A stretch of 64,000 nt of DNA from Aotearoamyces nothofagi. Its lineage: Eukaryota; Ascomycota; Leotiomycetes; Leotiales; Tympanidaceae. Positions 1 to 12,400 of the stretch are shown here, piece by piece. A program made the translations under genes and the position numbers. Within the stretch, counting starts at the first letter, position 1, and each line of letters opens with the position of its first letter. The stretch is taken from the NCBI GenBank assembly GCA_015345905.1, contig JADDTR010000034.1, positions 1-64,000 of the forward strand, read 5' to 3'. The notes below the pieces were generated by a model, which was not told where the DNA came from, did not search any database, and saw only the letters and a program-made list of their open reading frames with translations.

Positions 1-270
1 TTATTTATAGTTCAGTCTCAAGCTATATAATATAGACTGTTTTTCAAAGTAGTCTAGACTAAACTAGACTATAAATATTAGTCCAGTTTCAAGGACTATA
101 ATATAGACTGTTTTTTAAAGTAGTCTAGACTAAACTAGACTATAAATATTAGTCTGGTCTTAAGGACTATAATATAGACTGTTTAAAAATTAAGGTATTT
201 AAAGACTAAACTAGACTGCTTTTTATAGACCAATCTAGTCTAGACTGTTTATTTATAGTCTAGTCTAGCT
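1..270. repeat. AT-rich tandem repeat, about 71-bp unit
   Basis: The phrase TAGTCTAGACTAAACTAGAC followed by TATAAATATTAGTC recurs with a spacing of about 71 bp (around 50 and 121), with further degenerate pieces to about 270. The unit is built from short palindromes around TCTAGA. No coding capacity is visible. It sits at the window edge, so its true extent is unknown. Confidence 0.8.
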
Positions 271-279
271 AGTCTAACT

Positions 280-960
280 TCTATAAATTAGATATCTATA
301 CTCTTATAAATTAGGTTTCTATACTTCTATAAATTGGAACTTTATACTTCTATAAATTGGGTTTCTATACTTCTATAAATTTGGTCTCTATACTTCTAGA
401 AATTAGGCCTTTATACTTCTAGAAATTGAGTCTCTATACTTCTAGAAATTAGATCTCTATACTTCTAGAAATTAGATATATATACTTCTAGAAATTGGAT
501 ATATATACTTCTAGAAATTAGAACTCTATACTTCTATAAATTAAATCCTTATACTTCTAGAAATTAGGTTTCTATACCTCTATAAATTGGGTTTCTATAC
601 TTCTAGAAATTGGATCTTTATACTCTTAGAAATTGGATCTCTATACTTCTATAAATTAGGTCTCTATACTCTTGGAAATTGGGTGTATATACTTCTAGAA
701 ATTGAGTATATATACTTCTAGAAATTGGGTCTCTATATTTCTAGAAATTAAGACTCTATACTTCTGTAAATTGGATTCCTATACTTCTAGAAATTGGATA
801 AATTGGATATATATCACTTTCTAGAAATAGGAGTATATACTCTCTAGGAATTGAGTATATATACTTCTAGGAATTGAGTGAATTAGATATATACTGCTTT
901 CTAGGAATTGGGTATATATACTCTCTAGGAATTAGGTGTCTATATACTTAGACAACTCTA
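280..960. repeat. Tandem array of a 23-bp unit, about 28 degenerate copies
   Basis: Successive units of the form CTTCTAGAAATTGGATCTCTATA follow each other almost without interruption. Most share the palindromic core TTCTAGAA or its variant TTCTATAA, while the six bases after AAATT vary. The phase slips around 800-900. It is a minisatellite. There are no spacers of unique sequence, so it is not a CRISPR array. Confidence 0.85.
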
Positions 961-2100
961 TTCAGAAGTTCGGTATATATACTCTGGTATATATACAACC
1001 AAAGGAGAGCCAACCCTAGGAACTAAATACATGAATAACTCAACAACCATTGTAGGTATACTAATTCTAAGAGCAGTATTGAAACTGTACTATTGAATAT
1101 ATTTAGGCCCTAAATTCTAGGGCCTGTAGGAGCACTTTGAAATTCTTAGGGTTATTAGTATTACAGTGTAATACTAATAGGTGCCTATATAGACTACACC
1201 TTAAATCTCCTATAGTAAAAAATTGGTATTACAGTGTAATACCAGAGTACTAGTATTAGGAATTGAGTGAATTGGGTGTACACCACTTCCTAGGAATAGG
1301 AGTTACGCTTCCTAAGAATAGGAGCGTACACTCTCTAGGAATTGGGTGTATACGCTCCTAGGAATTGAGTGAATTGGGTGTACACCGCTTCCTAGGAATT
1401 GGGTGCACGCACGCTTCCTAGGAATAGGAGCGTACGCTCTCCAGGAATTGGGTGCCTATATACTCAGGCAACCCTATTCAGGAATTCGGTGCGCACGCTC
1501 CTAGGAATTGGGTGCACACGCGACCGAAGGACAGCCAACCCCAGGAACTAAAAACATGAATAACTCAACAACCATTGTAGGTACATTAATTCTGAGAGCG
1601 GTATTGAAACCGCACTATTGAGTATATTTAGGCCCTAAATTCTAGAGCTTATAGAACCACTTTGAAATTCTTAGAGTTATTGGTATTATAGTATAATACT
1701 ATTAGATGTCTATATAGACTATATCTTAAATCTCCTATAGTAAAAAATTGGTATTATACTATAATATCAGAGCACTAGTATTAGGCCTTAAATTCTAGAG
1801 CTTATAGAACCACTTTGAAATTCTTAGAGTTATTGGTATTATAGTATAATACTATTAGATGTCTATATAGACTATATCTTAAATCTCCTATAGTAAAAAA
1901 TTGGTATTATACTATAATATCAGAGCACTAGTATTAGGCCTTAAATTCTAGAGCCTATAGAACCACTTTGAAATTCTTAGGGTTATTGGTATTACAGCGT
2001 AATACCGTTGGGTGCCTACACGGACCACACCTTAAATCTCCCATAGTAAAAAATTGGTATTACGCCGTAATACCAGAGCACTAGTGTTAGGCCGCAAACC
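960..2100. repeat. Block repeats with graded C/T content (RIP-like)
   Basis: A block of about 150 bp occurs about four times (near 1106-1260, 1630-1788, 1789-1938 and 1939-2096). It runs from AGGCCCTAAATTCTAG through an inverted repeat around GGTATTAC...GTAATACC. A second block (CAACCAAAGGAGAGCCAACC onward) occurs near 985-1105 and 1520-1630, separated by GC-richer versions of the 23-bp family. The copies differ mainly by C/T and G/A transitions: the core reads CAGTGTAATAC, TAGTATAATAC and CAGCGTAATAC in different copies. This grading is what RIP or deamination produces. No open frame is convincing. Confidence 0.75.
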
Positions 2101-2457
2101 AGCTAATCTTTATTGAGTTAGCACCAACTAATGTCACCCGCGCAGCCTACGTTGCGATCCGCAAACTTTCTGATCTAACACCAGAGCCGACCAAAGCAGC
2201 TCGACTTCCTCCGTCTACATTTGCTTTGGATAAGCTAGTCTCAGATGTGAGTGGATCCGGATAAAGGGTGATGCTGCCATCGCTAAATGATAAAAATAGG
2301 AATCGTTGCCGCCGCCATATTCCATCCCAAACTCTAGCGCATTTCATCACCGACCACCCCACGTTTGGCGCGCTCCCTCTGACTCTTCCTCCCCCCTTAT
2401 CCGTCAACCTCAGCGGCAATATAAACCCACTTGTTATCCCTCCTCCTTCCAGTCGAT

Positions 2458-4242
2458 ATGGCCCCACGCCAAGCAAAACGAAACATCCAAAAAGTTGGGC
2501 GGCAATGCTCGGTGCCAAAAGGCGAACGTAAGTAAGCCATTCACACCGGTCGTGTACTTTGACTGATCGTTGATAGAAGCGCGGCCACAAGGTATCAAGA
2601 AAGAACGCCCACAACTTTCTCCTCGTAGAAGCCCACGCCTACGGCGCCAGGATCGCACTATATCCAAGGACAGCGAACCAAAGCACCCGCTTCCCTCCCC
2701 AACTAGCAAAACTCCTGGCAAAGAGGTATGCCACTCTCCTCCTACTATGCTATAAAGCTAACTCAAGTCAAGTTTCTACAGATCAAAGATCGAAAACGAA
2801 AGCGATCACAAGAAAACAAACCCACCCTCCCCTCTAGTGCCACTTCCTCTCAAAAGCGACGGCGAAAGTCCCCTCCACAATCTGCTATCGAAGACACAAC
2901 CGGCGAGAACGCAGCCGTCGGTGACAGCGGGGAGGAGATCAACCCACTTGAATACTGGCGGAGGGAGCTTCGTTGGCCTAAGGAATACTTCGAATCGGAG
3001 AGCAACATGAACCATCTGCTTGCGAGGAAGAAATCTTCTTCATCTCTTCGCGGCAAACAATTGGAAACTGGCTCTGCCGCGCCCAGCTCTACCACACCCA
3101 GCGATCAAAAGCCGAGGGAAGCCAAAAGTGCTCCGTATCAAAGCCCGCAATATAGAATCCTGCTCGAGACCAAGGGTAGCTTTATGCGCAGATCGGATTT
3201 AGGTATTGCGGACACAAGCAAGACCGTTTGCCGAACCCTCCTTGAAGCTCAGCAAATAGTTCCAGAAGATTCATTGTTTCAGGATGATCTCTTCGACGAG
3301 ACGTGCGAAATGATACAAGACAGGAACGAGGCCAAGGTTATTCAAGATATTGCTCGATTAATCGTTCCTTCCGCTCAGTCTCTAGCTATACATGGCGCCA
3401 AACATCTAAAAACCTTGATCGAAAGTGTCAACGAAGGCTGGGACAATTCCATCGCTCTAACCAAGCCTCGTCCGCAACCCGACTATGCTGTTGGATTCAA
3501 GCGAACTGCATTCACCGAAGATCAGCTTAAAAAAATCCAGCCGTTTATTGGTGGCTTCTCAGAAATGTCTCTCTTCATGAGTACATACTATATGTACTTC
3601 CCGTTTCTTACATGCGAGGTCAAGTGCAGCGCTGCAGTGCTTGATGTTGCAGACCGACAGAATGCTCATAGCATGACGATGGCCGTGAGGGGTGTTGTCG
3701 AACTCTTCAGGCTTGTGAAACGCGAAAAGGAGCTTCACCGGGAGATACTCGCCTTCTCAGTCTCGCATGATAACCGGACGGTGAGAATCTACGGTCATTA
3801 TCCTGTGATCGACGGGAACAAGACTACCTTCTACCGCCACCCGATCTATGAATTCAGCTTTACAGCGTTAGATGGCAAAGAGAAATGGACGGCATACAAG
3901 TTCACCAAGAACGTCTACGATAAATGGATGCCGACTCACTTGAAAAGAATCTGTTCAGTTATTGATGACTTGCCGCTCGATCCGGATTTTGAGGTCTCGG
4001 AGCAATCCGAGCCAGGGGAATCCGGACTCTCACAGGGCTTAGAAAGCCACTATCTCTCCGACCAATCAAGTTATAATGCTGCATCTTTACTGGAGGAAGC
4101 TGACAGTCAATCAAGCCGTGTTGGTTCGCGAGAAGTTACCCCTGATACTTCACTGTCTCAGAGGATCGACGGGAAAGCATTTAAAAAGCCAAAGAAAAGG
4201 GCTCGACCCGTAGAGCTACACCAATCTCAAGACGCTGGTTGA
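2458..4242 (+). CDS. PD-(D/E)XK nuclease-like protein (DUF7924-type), copy 1
   Basis: Three exons, 2458-2527, 2577-2725 and 2782-4242, join in frame to give 559 residues; both introns are GT-AG. The start is the ATG at 2458 because the same exon layout recurs in the copy at 53865. The N-terminal third is basic and low complexity, with nuclear-signal-like runs such as RKRKR and KRRRK. The conserved C-terminal half carries a PD-(D/E)XK-like core: PDY with Asp about 307, then CEVK with Glu about 352 and Lys about 354, followed by DRQNAH with a Gln, as in motif IV of these nucleases. The fold assignment is inference from this motif spacing, and the DUF7924 name is from memory of the family. The cellular role is unknown. 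The tail after about residue 470 is Ser/Glu rich and disordered-looking. Confidence 0.75.
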
Positions 4243-4783
4243 AGATAGGCACGCTTTCAAGGTGATTGGCTGTTTGGAAAAGGAGGTAAATATATAGGCG
4301 AGGCGAGGACCTGGGAGCATTTGTTTGCTGTGGAGTTTTGGAGAAATCTGTATGATATAATGAAGCAAATTGACTGATTTGTATGGTTAACCCCGCAGTT
4401 TTTTTTTTATCAAGGACATTGCTGGGCCTAGCAAGTAGAACTCTCCTTCCTTTCACCCACCCCGTTCTCCCGTCTGATACAGCTTCCCCACAAGGAGCTA
4501 ACATTTCAGTAATTGTCCAATTCGCCTCATATCACCAGCTGAAAACGCTCCCTATTAGGGGGATGCAGGAAGAGGGGAGGTTGGTATTAATGGTTCTGCT
4601 ATGCTGGAGATGGTTGAAGCCTAATAACGCAAGGAACTTTCTTATTCGATGCAACGAGCTACCCGGACTTTGGAGTTAACAAAGCAATTAGTCTCTTACG
4701 TCGATGTATCACTTTATATTCCTACTCCCTAAACGATTTATAAATCATGCAGCTCCGCTATCATTACACTTCATATCCCTATC

Positions 4784-5743
4784 ATGCTTCCCCTTATTAC
4801 CCTCGAGGAACACTACGTCTCGCGAATAGTTTGTGAGACTAGCCTAGACGACCACTACACCGGCTTCCCTCAGCAGATTATATCCAAGTTGGAATCACTT
4901 GGCGACGAGCGGATACAAGATCTGGACAAAGGAAACGTTTCTCTTCAAGTCATTTCGCATGGCCCTGGTGATAGATCTCCAGCCATCTGCTCAGCAGCCA
5001 ACGATGATCTTGCATCTGCCATTTCTAGACATCCAACTCGAATGGCGGGCTTTGCTATGCTTCCGATGAGTGAGCCAGCTGCTGCCTCGAAGGAACTCGA
5101 GCGCTGTATTACAAAATTAAGCTTCGTTGGCGCTCTGGTAGATAATCATATTAACGGGGAATTCTATGATGATCATCGTTTCTGGGTCGTCTTTGAGAAG
5201 GCACAGGAGCTAGGTGTTCCGATTTATATCCACCCAACATTTGCAGCCGACAGTATGATGGAACACTACAAGGGCAATTACGACACCTCGGTCGCTATTG
5301 CGTTAAGCGCATATGGCTGGGGATGGCACTCGGAAACCGGGCTGCACATCTTGAAGCTATTTGCCAGTGGGCTCTTTGACTCCTTCCCGAAAGTGAAGAT
5401 TGTGATTGGGCACATGGGGGAGATGCTTCCATTCCAACTCGAGAGGGTCATTGCAATCTCAGAGAGGTGGGGCAGGAAGAGAGGATTGAGAGAGGTATGG
5501 AAAAGCAACATCTGGATTACGACGAGTGGCATGTTCGCGCTTCCTCCACTGGCGTGCCTGTTGCAAACAACCTCGATTGATCATATCATGTACAGCGCCG
5601 ATTATCCATTCTCGGGGAACGATAAGGGGCTTCACTTCATCAAAGAGATTGAGAAAAGCGGCTTAATTGTAGGGAAGGACTTGGAGAAGTTTGGATTCCG
5701 CAATGCAGAAGAATTGCTTGGCGTAAAGGCTAGAGCCTCGTGA
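4784..5743 (+). CDS. Amidohydrolase-2 family decarboxylase/hydrolase
   Basis: This is a single exon of 319 residues. It has the metal-dependent TIM-barrel features of the amidohydrolase-2 family, which includes 2,3-dihydroxybenzoate and aminocarboxymuconate-semialdehyde decarboxylases. The N-terminal TLEEH places Glu8 as a metal ligand, YIHPTF gives His150, VIGHMGEMLPF gives His210, and YSADYPF gives Asp273 as the last ligand. Length and ligand order match fungal dihydroxybenzoate-decarboxylase-like enzymes. It probably acts in the cytosol on a small aromatic or cyclic acid; the substrate cannot be read from sequence. It is convergent with the bestrophin-like gene (minus strand) and may belong to the accessory cluster, but it is also a common stand-alone fungal enzyme. 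Confidence 0.85.
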   Translation: MLPLITLEEHYVSRIVCETSLDDHYTGFPQQIISKLESLGDERIQDLDKGNVSLQVISHGPGDRSPAICSAANDDLASAISRHPTRMAGFAMLPMSEPAAASKELERCITKLSFVGALVDNHINGEFYDDHRFWVVFEKAQELGVPIYIHPTFAADSMMEHYKGNYDTSVAIALSAYGWGWHSETGLHILKLFASGLFDSFPKVKIVIGHMGEMLPFQLERVIAISERWGRKRGLREVWKSNIWITTSGMFALPPLACLLQTTSIDHIMYSADYPFSGNDKGLHFIKEIEKSGLIVGKDLEKFGFRNAEELLGVKARAS

Positions 5744-6510
5744 ATATTCACTTATCCGAGTAGATTCTCTTTAGCTCAGCGAGAAGAAATATCTCATGAT
5801 TCGATTTCATTTTTGACATTATAAGTAATTCAACCAGATTTGAACTTGAAATTTCGCTAGGGAGCTCTCTATTCAATATCGCTTTCCTCACTGTATTCTC
5901 AGCGACCAAACTTCTATCTAATCATAGTAGTCTATTCCTTTATCCACTTATAGAAGCCGAGAAACCTTTCACTTCCTCTTCAGTATTTGCACCTTTGAAT
6001 ACCTCCCTATTGAAATTGACCGCAATGTGGAGATCGATTACTCCTGTATAGCTTGCTTGTATATATTTCTGCAATTTCGGATTTCTGCTAACGAGTCTAT
6101 AGCTGACCGTGTTGCTTGGTAAGACCAAAGTTCTTTCTCCTCATTAATCTATATCTTCACTATATATTCGTACATTATAACAGCTTTTATAGCCTTTATC
6201 TAGTAAAGTGCTAGCAAAAAACGAGCTAATATTGACATTGATCTCGCTTTGAGTTGCAGGACAACGTGAAGCCTTTGAGATTGATGGATTAACCTCATTA
6301 TCGTGTAACTCAATACAGAAGGGATCAAAGTGCTCCCAACTATAACTTTTGATATACATTAGAATTTCTTGATTTCAACAGACTGTATGTATATATGCCA
6401 GCTATATAAGTCTATACTTATGTCCTGAGAATTTTGTTCATTTTTTCTTTAAGACCTTGTACGATCTTTCTAACCAGAGATTAACTTTTAGTTCCGCTGT
6501 CCATAGTCTC
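5744..6510. other. Intergenic region, no gene seen
   Basis: This AT-rich spacer separates two convergent genes and presumably holds both 3' ends. Short open frames occur but show no family resemblance. I see no repeat or RNA gene. Confidence 0.5.
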
Positions 6511-8248
6511 CTAAACCCGCCCTGCAATGCCAACTTTTGTCCTCAACGCACTCCTAATATCCTCCATCGGTCTTTGGCTCCACTCCCGATATCCGCACAT
6601 GCTTAGCGGGAACAAGACTAGATTCTCGTCTTTCTGCAAGAACTTAGCGGCGGTTGGCGGAGCTATCGATGTGATGACGTCCAGTTCCATGGCTATCTCC
6701 CTGCAATATGCGTCTAAAGGCAGGTCGTTGACGTCGTGGCCAAAGGGATTTTCGATTTCATGCCCAATTGCGGCGATACCGAGAATTATATAGGCGGCAG
6801 CTAGGCGGAAAGATTAGTTTATAATGGGCTGGATAGAATTAAATGCTTACCCATAGTGCCCGGAATAGCAATCCAGTCCAGAGTAGGGATGAGTTGAAAT
6901 GGAAGCGTCAGGATATATAACCACGTGATCTGAGATGTCGCGATAGAGTATGCTTCTGGCATAGGAGTATTAAGGACTCTTTCAGCGCCGCTCAGGATTT
7001 CAGTCATAGACCCCAATGAAGCCACTATATTTGTTAGAACTTATTACTATCCAAAAGATATCAAAGGCTTCTTACTAATCTGTCCCTGGATAATAGGACT
7101 TACTCGTCCCTGCTCGATCAAACTCTCCACATAACTTGACAAATACGTTAGCAGTTCCATCGGTAGGTTTCCTGTTGGTAGCTTTGACCGCTTCATTAAC
7201 TTCCGAGGGTTTGACTCCGCAAGTGGAATTCCCAAGTACATCCCTACACGCTTGAAGAAGCCTGGTGGCTTCTGAACGATCACATTCGTGGGATCAGTAG
7301 CTGTCTTGGCGAGAGTATCGAGGTGGTTGACAAGCCCGTTGATATCATCATAGTTGATAAATGGCTCGAACCGAAGTTTGTGCTTGAGAGCGATAACGAA
7401 CGCAAGGATGAGGTTGATGCCAGATCTAGACGATTTAGTGGCTGTGCTACTTGATAGAGCTCATGAAGAAAACCCACAATTTGCCGAGGACAGCCCCTTT
7501 GCCCTCCTCACCTTCCGGCTCAGAAGTATGGATCCAGATCATCCGTGTAAGGTTACGACATGTCATACTGAGCGTAGACCAGTACCTTCTCCCTTCCGCA
7601 TACCTGCATTTGTCAGCTCATTACAACCACGGTGAATGGCCAGCCTCATGCGCCATACCTTTCATATGCAGTCGTACTCCGAAATGATAGCGAAAGGCCA
7701 ACGACAAAACCGAGGACTGTGAGCAGCAAGTTTGAAATTCCCACTATAATTACAGGGTCAGCATCAGAGCCTTCAAGATCCTCGTGAAAAGATACCCAGA
7801 ACTCACAGTTATGGAAAAACTTGGAAATGCAGGTGATGAGTGTAGACCATGCGGCTACAAATAACATCGGAATAATCATCTTCGGAAAGACGCTGCCGTG
7901 CATGCGAAGGAAGTATGGGATCTTCGAGTGCCGGCTCAAATCTCGGGGCCCCACCTACGCAATGACAAGCCCATTAGCCAACCCATCTCGAATGGGGAAA
8001 CCAGAAAATCGGAGCGATGCGGAGACCCCTTGACCTACAAAATAGTGCTCGATATCAACACTGGCCGTTTCCTTCGTTCGCCCATGATCGAATAGCACTG
8101 AATTCCTCAGTGAAGTGGCTGTTGAAGTCGTCTTTACTTTCGGCGCTTTGCTGTCATGCAGCGGAGCTTCATGGTTTGCCATGTCATGCACATCGTGGGC
8201 TTGATTGTAAGCAGCAGGTACTGGAGCTGCTGCCTCACTACCGTCCAT
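6511..8248 (-). CDS. Bestrophin/UPF0187-family anion channel
   Basis: Seven exons read on the minus strand: 8248-8039, 7954-7807, 7743-7659, 7603-7478, 7425-7076, 7024-6851 and 6800-6511. They total 1383 bases and give 460 residues in one frame; all introns are GT-AG. The joined protein has the family landmarks: HYFVGPRDLSRHSKIPYF, then HGSVFPKMIIPMLFVAAW (first membrane segment), VLGFVVGLSLSFRSTTAYER, an EGEEGK loop, INLILAFVIALKHKLRFEP, and the near-C-terminal motif GHEIENPFGHDVNDLPLD that is typical of bestrophins. It is predicted to be a membrane chloride/anion channel. The start ATG lies at 8248, giving about 60 disordered N-terminal residues. It lies head-to-tail with the megaenzyme, whose stop is 1.25 kb upstream. 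A transport role for that pathway is only a possibility. Confidence 0.9.
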
Positions 8249-9497
8249 ATTGAGGGTGCAGACTTTTCCCCGTTCGGAAAGAGAGAGCAGTGCAAGAGGA
8301 GATCCAAGTATCCAGCGTCTGCAGAAGCGGTGGATTGCAAATGTACTTAGAGATAGAATGAGAGTGGAAGAAGTAATAGAAGAATGGGAATTAGCATGGT
8401 AGATAGAATTTAGGGAATTGAAGAAGGTCGCGAAGTTGAGATTTGAGATCTGTTGTCTGCAGAAGAATGGAGCAATTCTTCACGGGGTCCAATACAGGGG
8501 CAACCGAGACAACGCTGACAACAGCGATCCGCATCGTATTCTCGCATTGTTTCATCGGGGCCAATGCTGAAGCGACTGTGGTCTAGATGGGAGAATACGG
8601 TCCTAGTGCTATGCCCTCTAAATAGCCATGGACTGGGAGATTGTCTGAGATCTTTTTTGTATAGCACAAGAGCCACCTGGCCAACTTGACCGCCGGCGAC
8701 CCAATATATATATAAATAAGAACAATTACAAGATTATTCAGGGGGTTCGGGCTATTAATATCCCAACATCCTAAATAGCGTAGAGCCGGAAGCGGACGCG
8801 GAAGTGGGCCGTGGTAGAGCGCGGTCGCGGCTCCTGTTTCAGGGTTCCCCTTAAACGAAAAGTGGACTCCTACAGCCCGGAAAAGGGCTGGTATGCACAG
8901 AACTGACTTTTTGCTTCGTCAGTACCATGACGAGGGCTTGGAGTCAATAGCTGTATTATCAGTCTTGCTTTGGCATTATTTCTCCTATGATTTACTGGCA
9001 AAGCACAAAATCTGTTTTATATATATCTGCTTTTTTTCGAGCGCTATGAATGTTAATTCCAAAGCTATCTAAGGTATGAACTCCCAATAGACAATCATGT
9101 CTGGATCTATTCCAATAACCTTGGCCAGGCACCGTAACAGGAGACGGCTGTTGTAGATTTGAATGTGTTATGATTAATTTTTATCTAATCTGTGTAAAGC
9201 CAAAAAAGAAACTGCCTCCCTAATGCTCTGGCTGCTTACCCTTCACGTATACCGTACGTCTAGTACAACAAGAACACGTTGATGAGTACAGACTCAGCTA
9301 AATCTAATAAGACATCAAGAGATTTAGAAGTTAGGGTTTAGGCATTAGTTAGCCGATCCATAATAGAGATATATATAATAGAGAGATAAAATATATTTAT
9401 TGGTTTCCATTCCTCTATTTCTCGTTTATCTAACTCTACTCTACTTCGGGCAACCATATAGATGAACTACTACTCCAAATTACTTCTTCGCTTAAAA
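8249..9497. other. Intergenic region between bestrophin-like gene and megaenzyme
   Basis: The region should contain the bestrophin-like promoter (towards 8249) and the megaenzyme 3' end (towards 9497). It includes a short GC-rich stretch near 8780-8840 and AT-rich sequence after 9290. No gene is supported. Confidence 0.5.
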
Positions 9498-12400
9498 TTA
9501 TACGGGATCCAATGCCACCTCGTCCTTAGAAAACCCATCACCAAGTCTGAAATATAACGCCTTCGCACGAAGCGTCTCGTACGTAGCACGGGCAATAGCC
9601 TGTAGCATCCTGATATTGCCAGAAATGGTTCCCTTTGAAATTCCCTCGACCTCTCCGCAATACTTCTGCAACGCCAAAATGACATACAAGGTGTCCTCGG
9701 TTTGCACCGCCGCCTGATACACCGAATGATTCCAGTCTTCGCCCCGGACGACGTCAATAGATATGCTGGGAATGCTCGGCGCAAGACAAGAGGCCAACCA
9801 GTCTTTCAAGCTCTGCCGGTGGGACACAGAAACTACTCCATAGCAGATAACCTCAACAAACCGCGCTTGAGGATTGTTGCTCAAATACGCGACAATCTCA
9901 GAACTGATTGTTCGGGGATCTGAGACTCTTTGTTCGGCTTCAGCGGCGGCCATCAGCTCTATAGCCCTCCGCTTATACAAATCCACTTTGGGATGGGTGA
10001 CAAAGGTAATCCTCCTATGATAAGCCACCATGGCGACAAATACTGCAAGTGCATTCATCGTCAGCATTACCTTGACGACCGCCGGAGTTTCCGTTGGCAT
10101 TGGCAGTGTTACAAGCTCAAACCCAGCCCACTGGCCACAAGAATCCACACGAACTCGTGGGTTAAATCCAGCCTGCTTTGATCCCAGCCCCTGCTCTATA
10201 AGCTGAGTTACCAATCTGACCATGGCGGGCGCGATGCTCTTGTCCAAATTCACTTGGATATGCTGGCCATGATTTGATGCGACGGAGTACGCCTGAGGAA
10301 GGATACCGTGGACAATCCCGTCTCTTCGTGCAAGGTACTGCTGATATATATGCCACAAAGCCTTTGTGTCTTTACCAAGCAAAAGTACCAGTGCCAAGAA
10401 CATCACCACGGAATGGGGTGCGCAAAAGAGGGCGTTGATGTCAGAATGGTTTTTAACAGATAACGGCAATATATCCACGTCCTTCCAGTCATGTACTTTT
10501 GATGCACGAATTGCTGCTTCACCGCTTTTGCCATCGTGGACAGATTTGGACATATCAGTCAGCCAAACAAAATGTTCTCGGTAGTCGAGTCCAGCACTAT
10601 CAAAGCGCTCCCTCAATGCATTCATCAACATCGTGGTCTCCAGGGTCCGGCCCGATTGGCTTATACCTAGACAAACTGCTGCGGAAATGTCTTTTACGCT
10701 CGAGAATAGGTCCACAAGGGCCTGCGGATCGAGACTTTTGAGGATGTGAAAAGTGATGTCGTGGCTTGCGGGTATGATATCTTTTAGAACATCCACCAAA
10801 AATACCCAGCCGCCAGTCCCACAAAGGATGATATCCCTTTTCGAACACAGCGCCGGTGTCTGTAGGGCTTTCTCAAGTGTGTCCTTGATCTCCTGCCATG
10901 CCGGAGGACAGACCCAGCCTAGCAAGGAGTTATTGCCTTCGAAGCCAATTTCGCGGAACAGGTTCCCCACGGAAACCGCGTCCTTTCGCTTCCTCGTAGC
11001 TTCACGGAGGTGGCGTAGCGGAAGCTCTTCTACCGACTCGACAACTCTCTCTCGGGCATCCATGTCTACAATTACTCTGTTGGCCGGTGCGCCATCGATG
11101 CTTCCGTTCCAAGTAAGCGTTGGCATGATTTCAGGGAGAACATCGAGCGACACAATGTGTGAGATTACTTTGCCAAAGGAGAAACTGTCGCCACGAATTA
11201 AACTTGCAGCCGCGACAAGATCTTCATGTCGACTCCCGCGGTGACCTGCTAAATTGACAGGCTTACCGGCAATTCGTATCTGTTCGGTCTTCCAACCGAC
11301 TCTAATTGACATGAGATCCACCTTCGCGCCTCCATCCACAGTCAAGAAGTCGCCAGTGCGGAATCCTGCAAAAACATATATACATCCGCCAGCATTAATG
11401 TAAGTGGCAGCATCTTGAGTTGTTGGCGCCCCTTGCCCGAGGGAAACACAGACGATCACAACGTCAACGCCTTCGCCTGCTGACACCCCATGCACCTGTG
11501 ACGAGACACATTTACCAGTGGTGAAGACCTTGTCATGTTGAATGATCCCCTTTGCTACTGCAAAATCGAGTTTGCCCTTGGACCGGTTGGCCAGAAAGAC
11601 ATTACGCGCGCCATCCTTAATATTCATCAAAACAAACATCAATCCTATGACGCCAGCTCCAATGACGAGGACGTTTTTCCCGGCTATACGATCTTTGATG
11701 CGGTTCTGTGCCACCAATATACCGCTCAGCGGTTCGACCAGCGTATCCGTTGCGCTGACTGCAGAACTCCCTAACATCAGAACTTGCTTTCTGTCCACAA
11801 ATTCTTGGCCAAACTTGAAATATTCTTGCATCACGCCTTCGATGTTATGTCCCAGCTTGTCGTGATCGTCCAAAGGATTATTTGGATTAATAATTATCAT
11901 CTCACCCGGACTCAAACCCCTCACATCTTTGCCCACCTTAAGGACCTGGCAAATACCCTCATGACCAAGTACTGTCGGCTCCAGCCCACGTTCGCCGCGC
12001 AGGATCTGCAGGTCGGTTGTGCATATTCCAGAGAATACGACCTTAGTCAAGATTTCCTGTGCGCCGCAAAGAGGAATGCTTCGAGTCACAACTGATAGAG
12101 AGTCCTGCCCGACTGCTTTTACAACGGCATGATGTTGTGTGCGTAAGTGCTGTATAAATTGGCCCGCGCCGATCAAACCGTCATTGTCATCGTCGACGCC
12201 AAACCTGACCAATCCACGGACTTGACGCTCTGTCCAATCCGCAAAAAAGGCCGAGTTGTAGTAGAAGCGCGCCAAATGGTCTTGTAGAGTCTGCAGATAC
12301 GCCCCTTTCCCAGTCTTCATTGCGAACCCACCTACGATTATAAATTTGTCCAGCCCAATATCTGCTGCTAGTTGCAAAATGCGCAATGCCAACGGATATG

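Noticed and set aside
280-960. CRISPR array
   Set aside because: The repeat units are head-to-tail without unique spacers, and the host is a eukaryote. It is a minisatellite.
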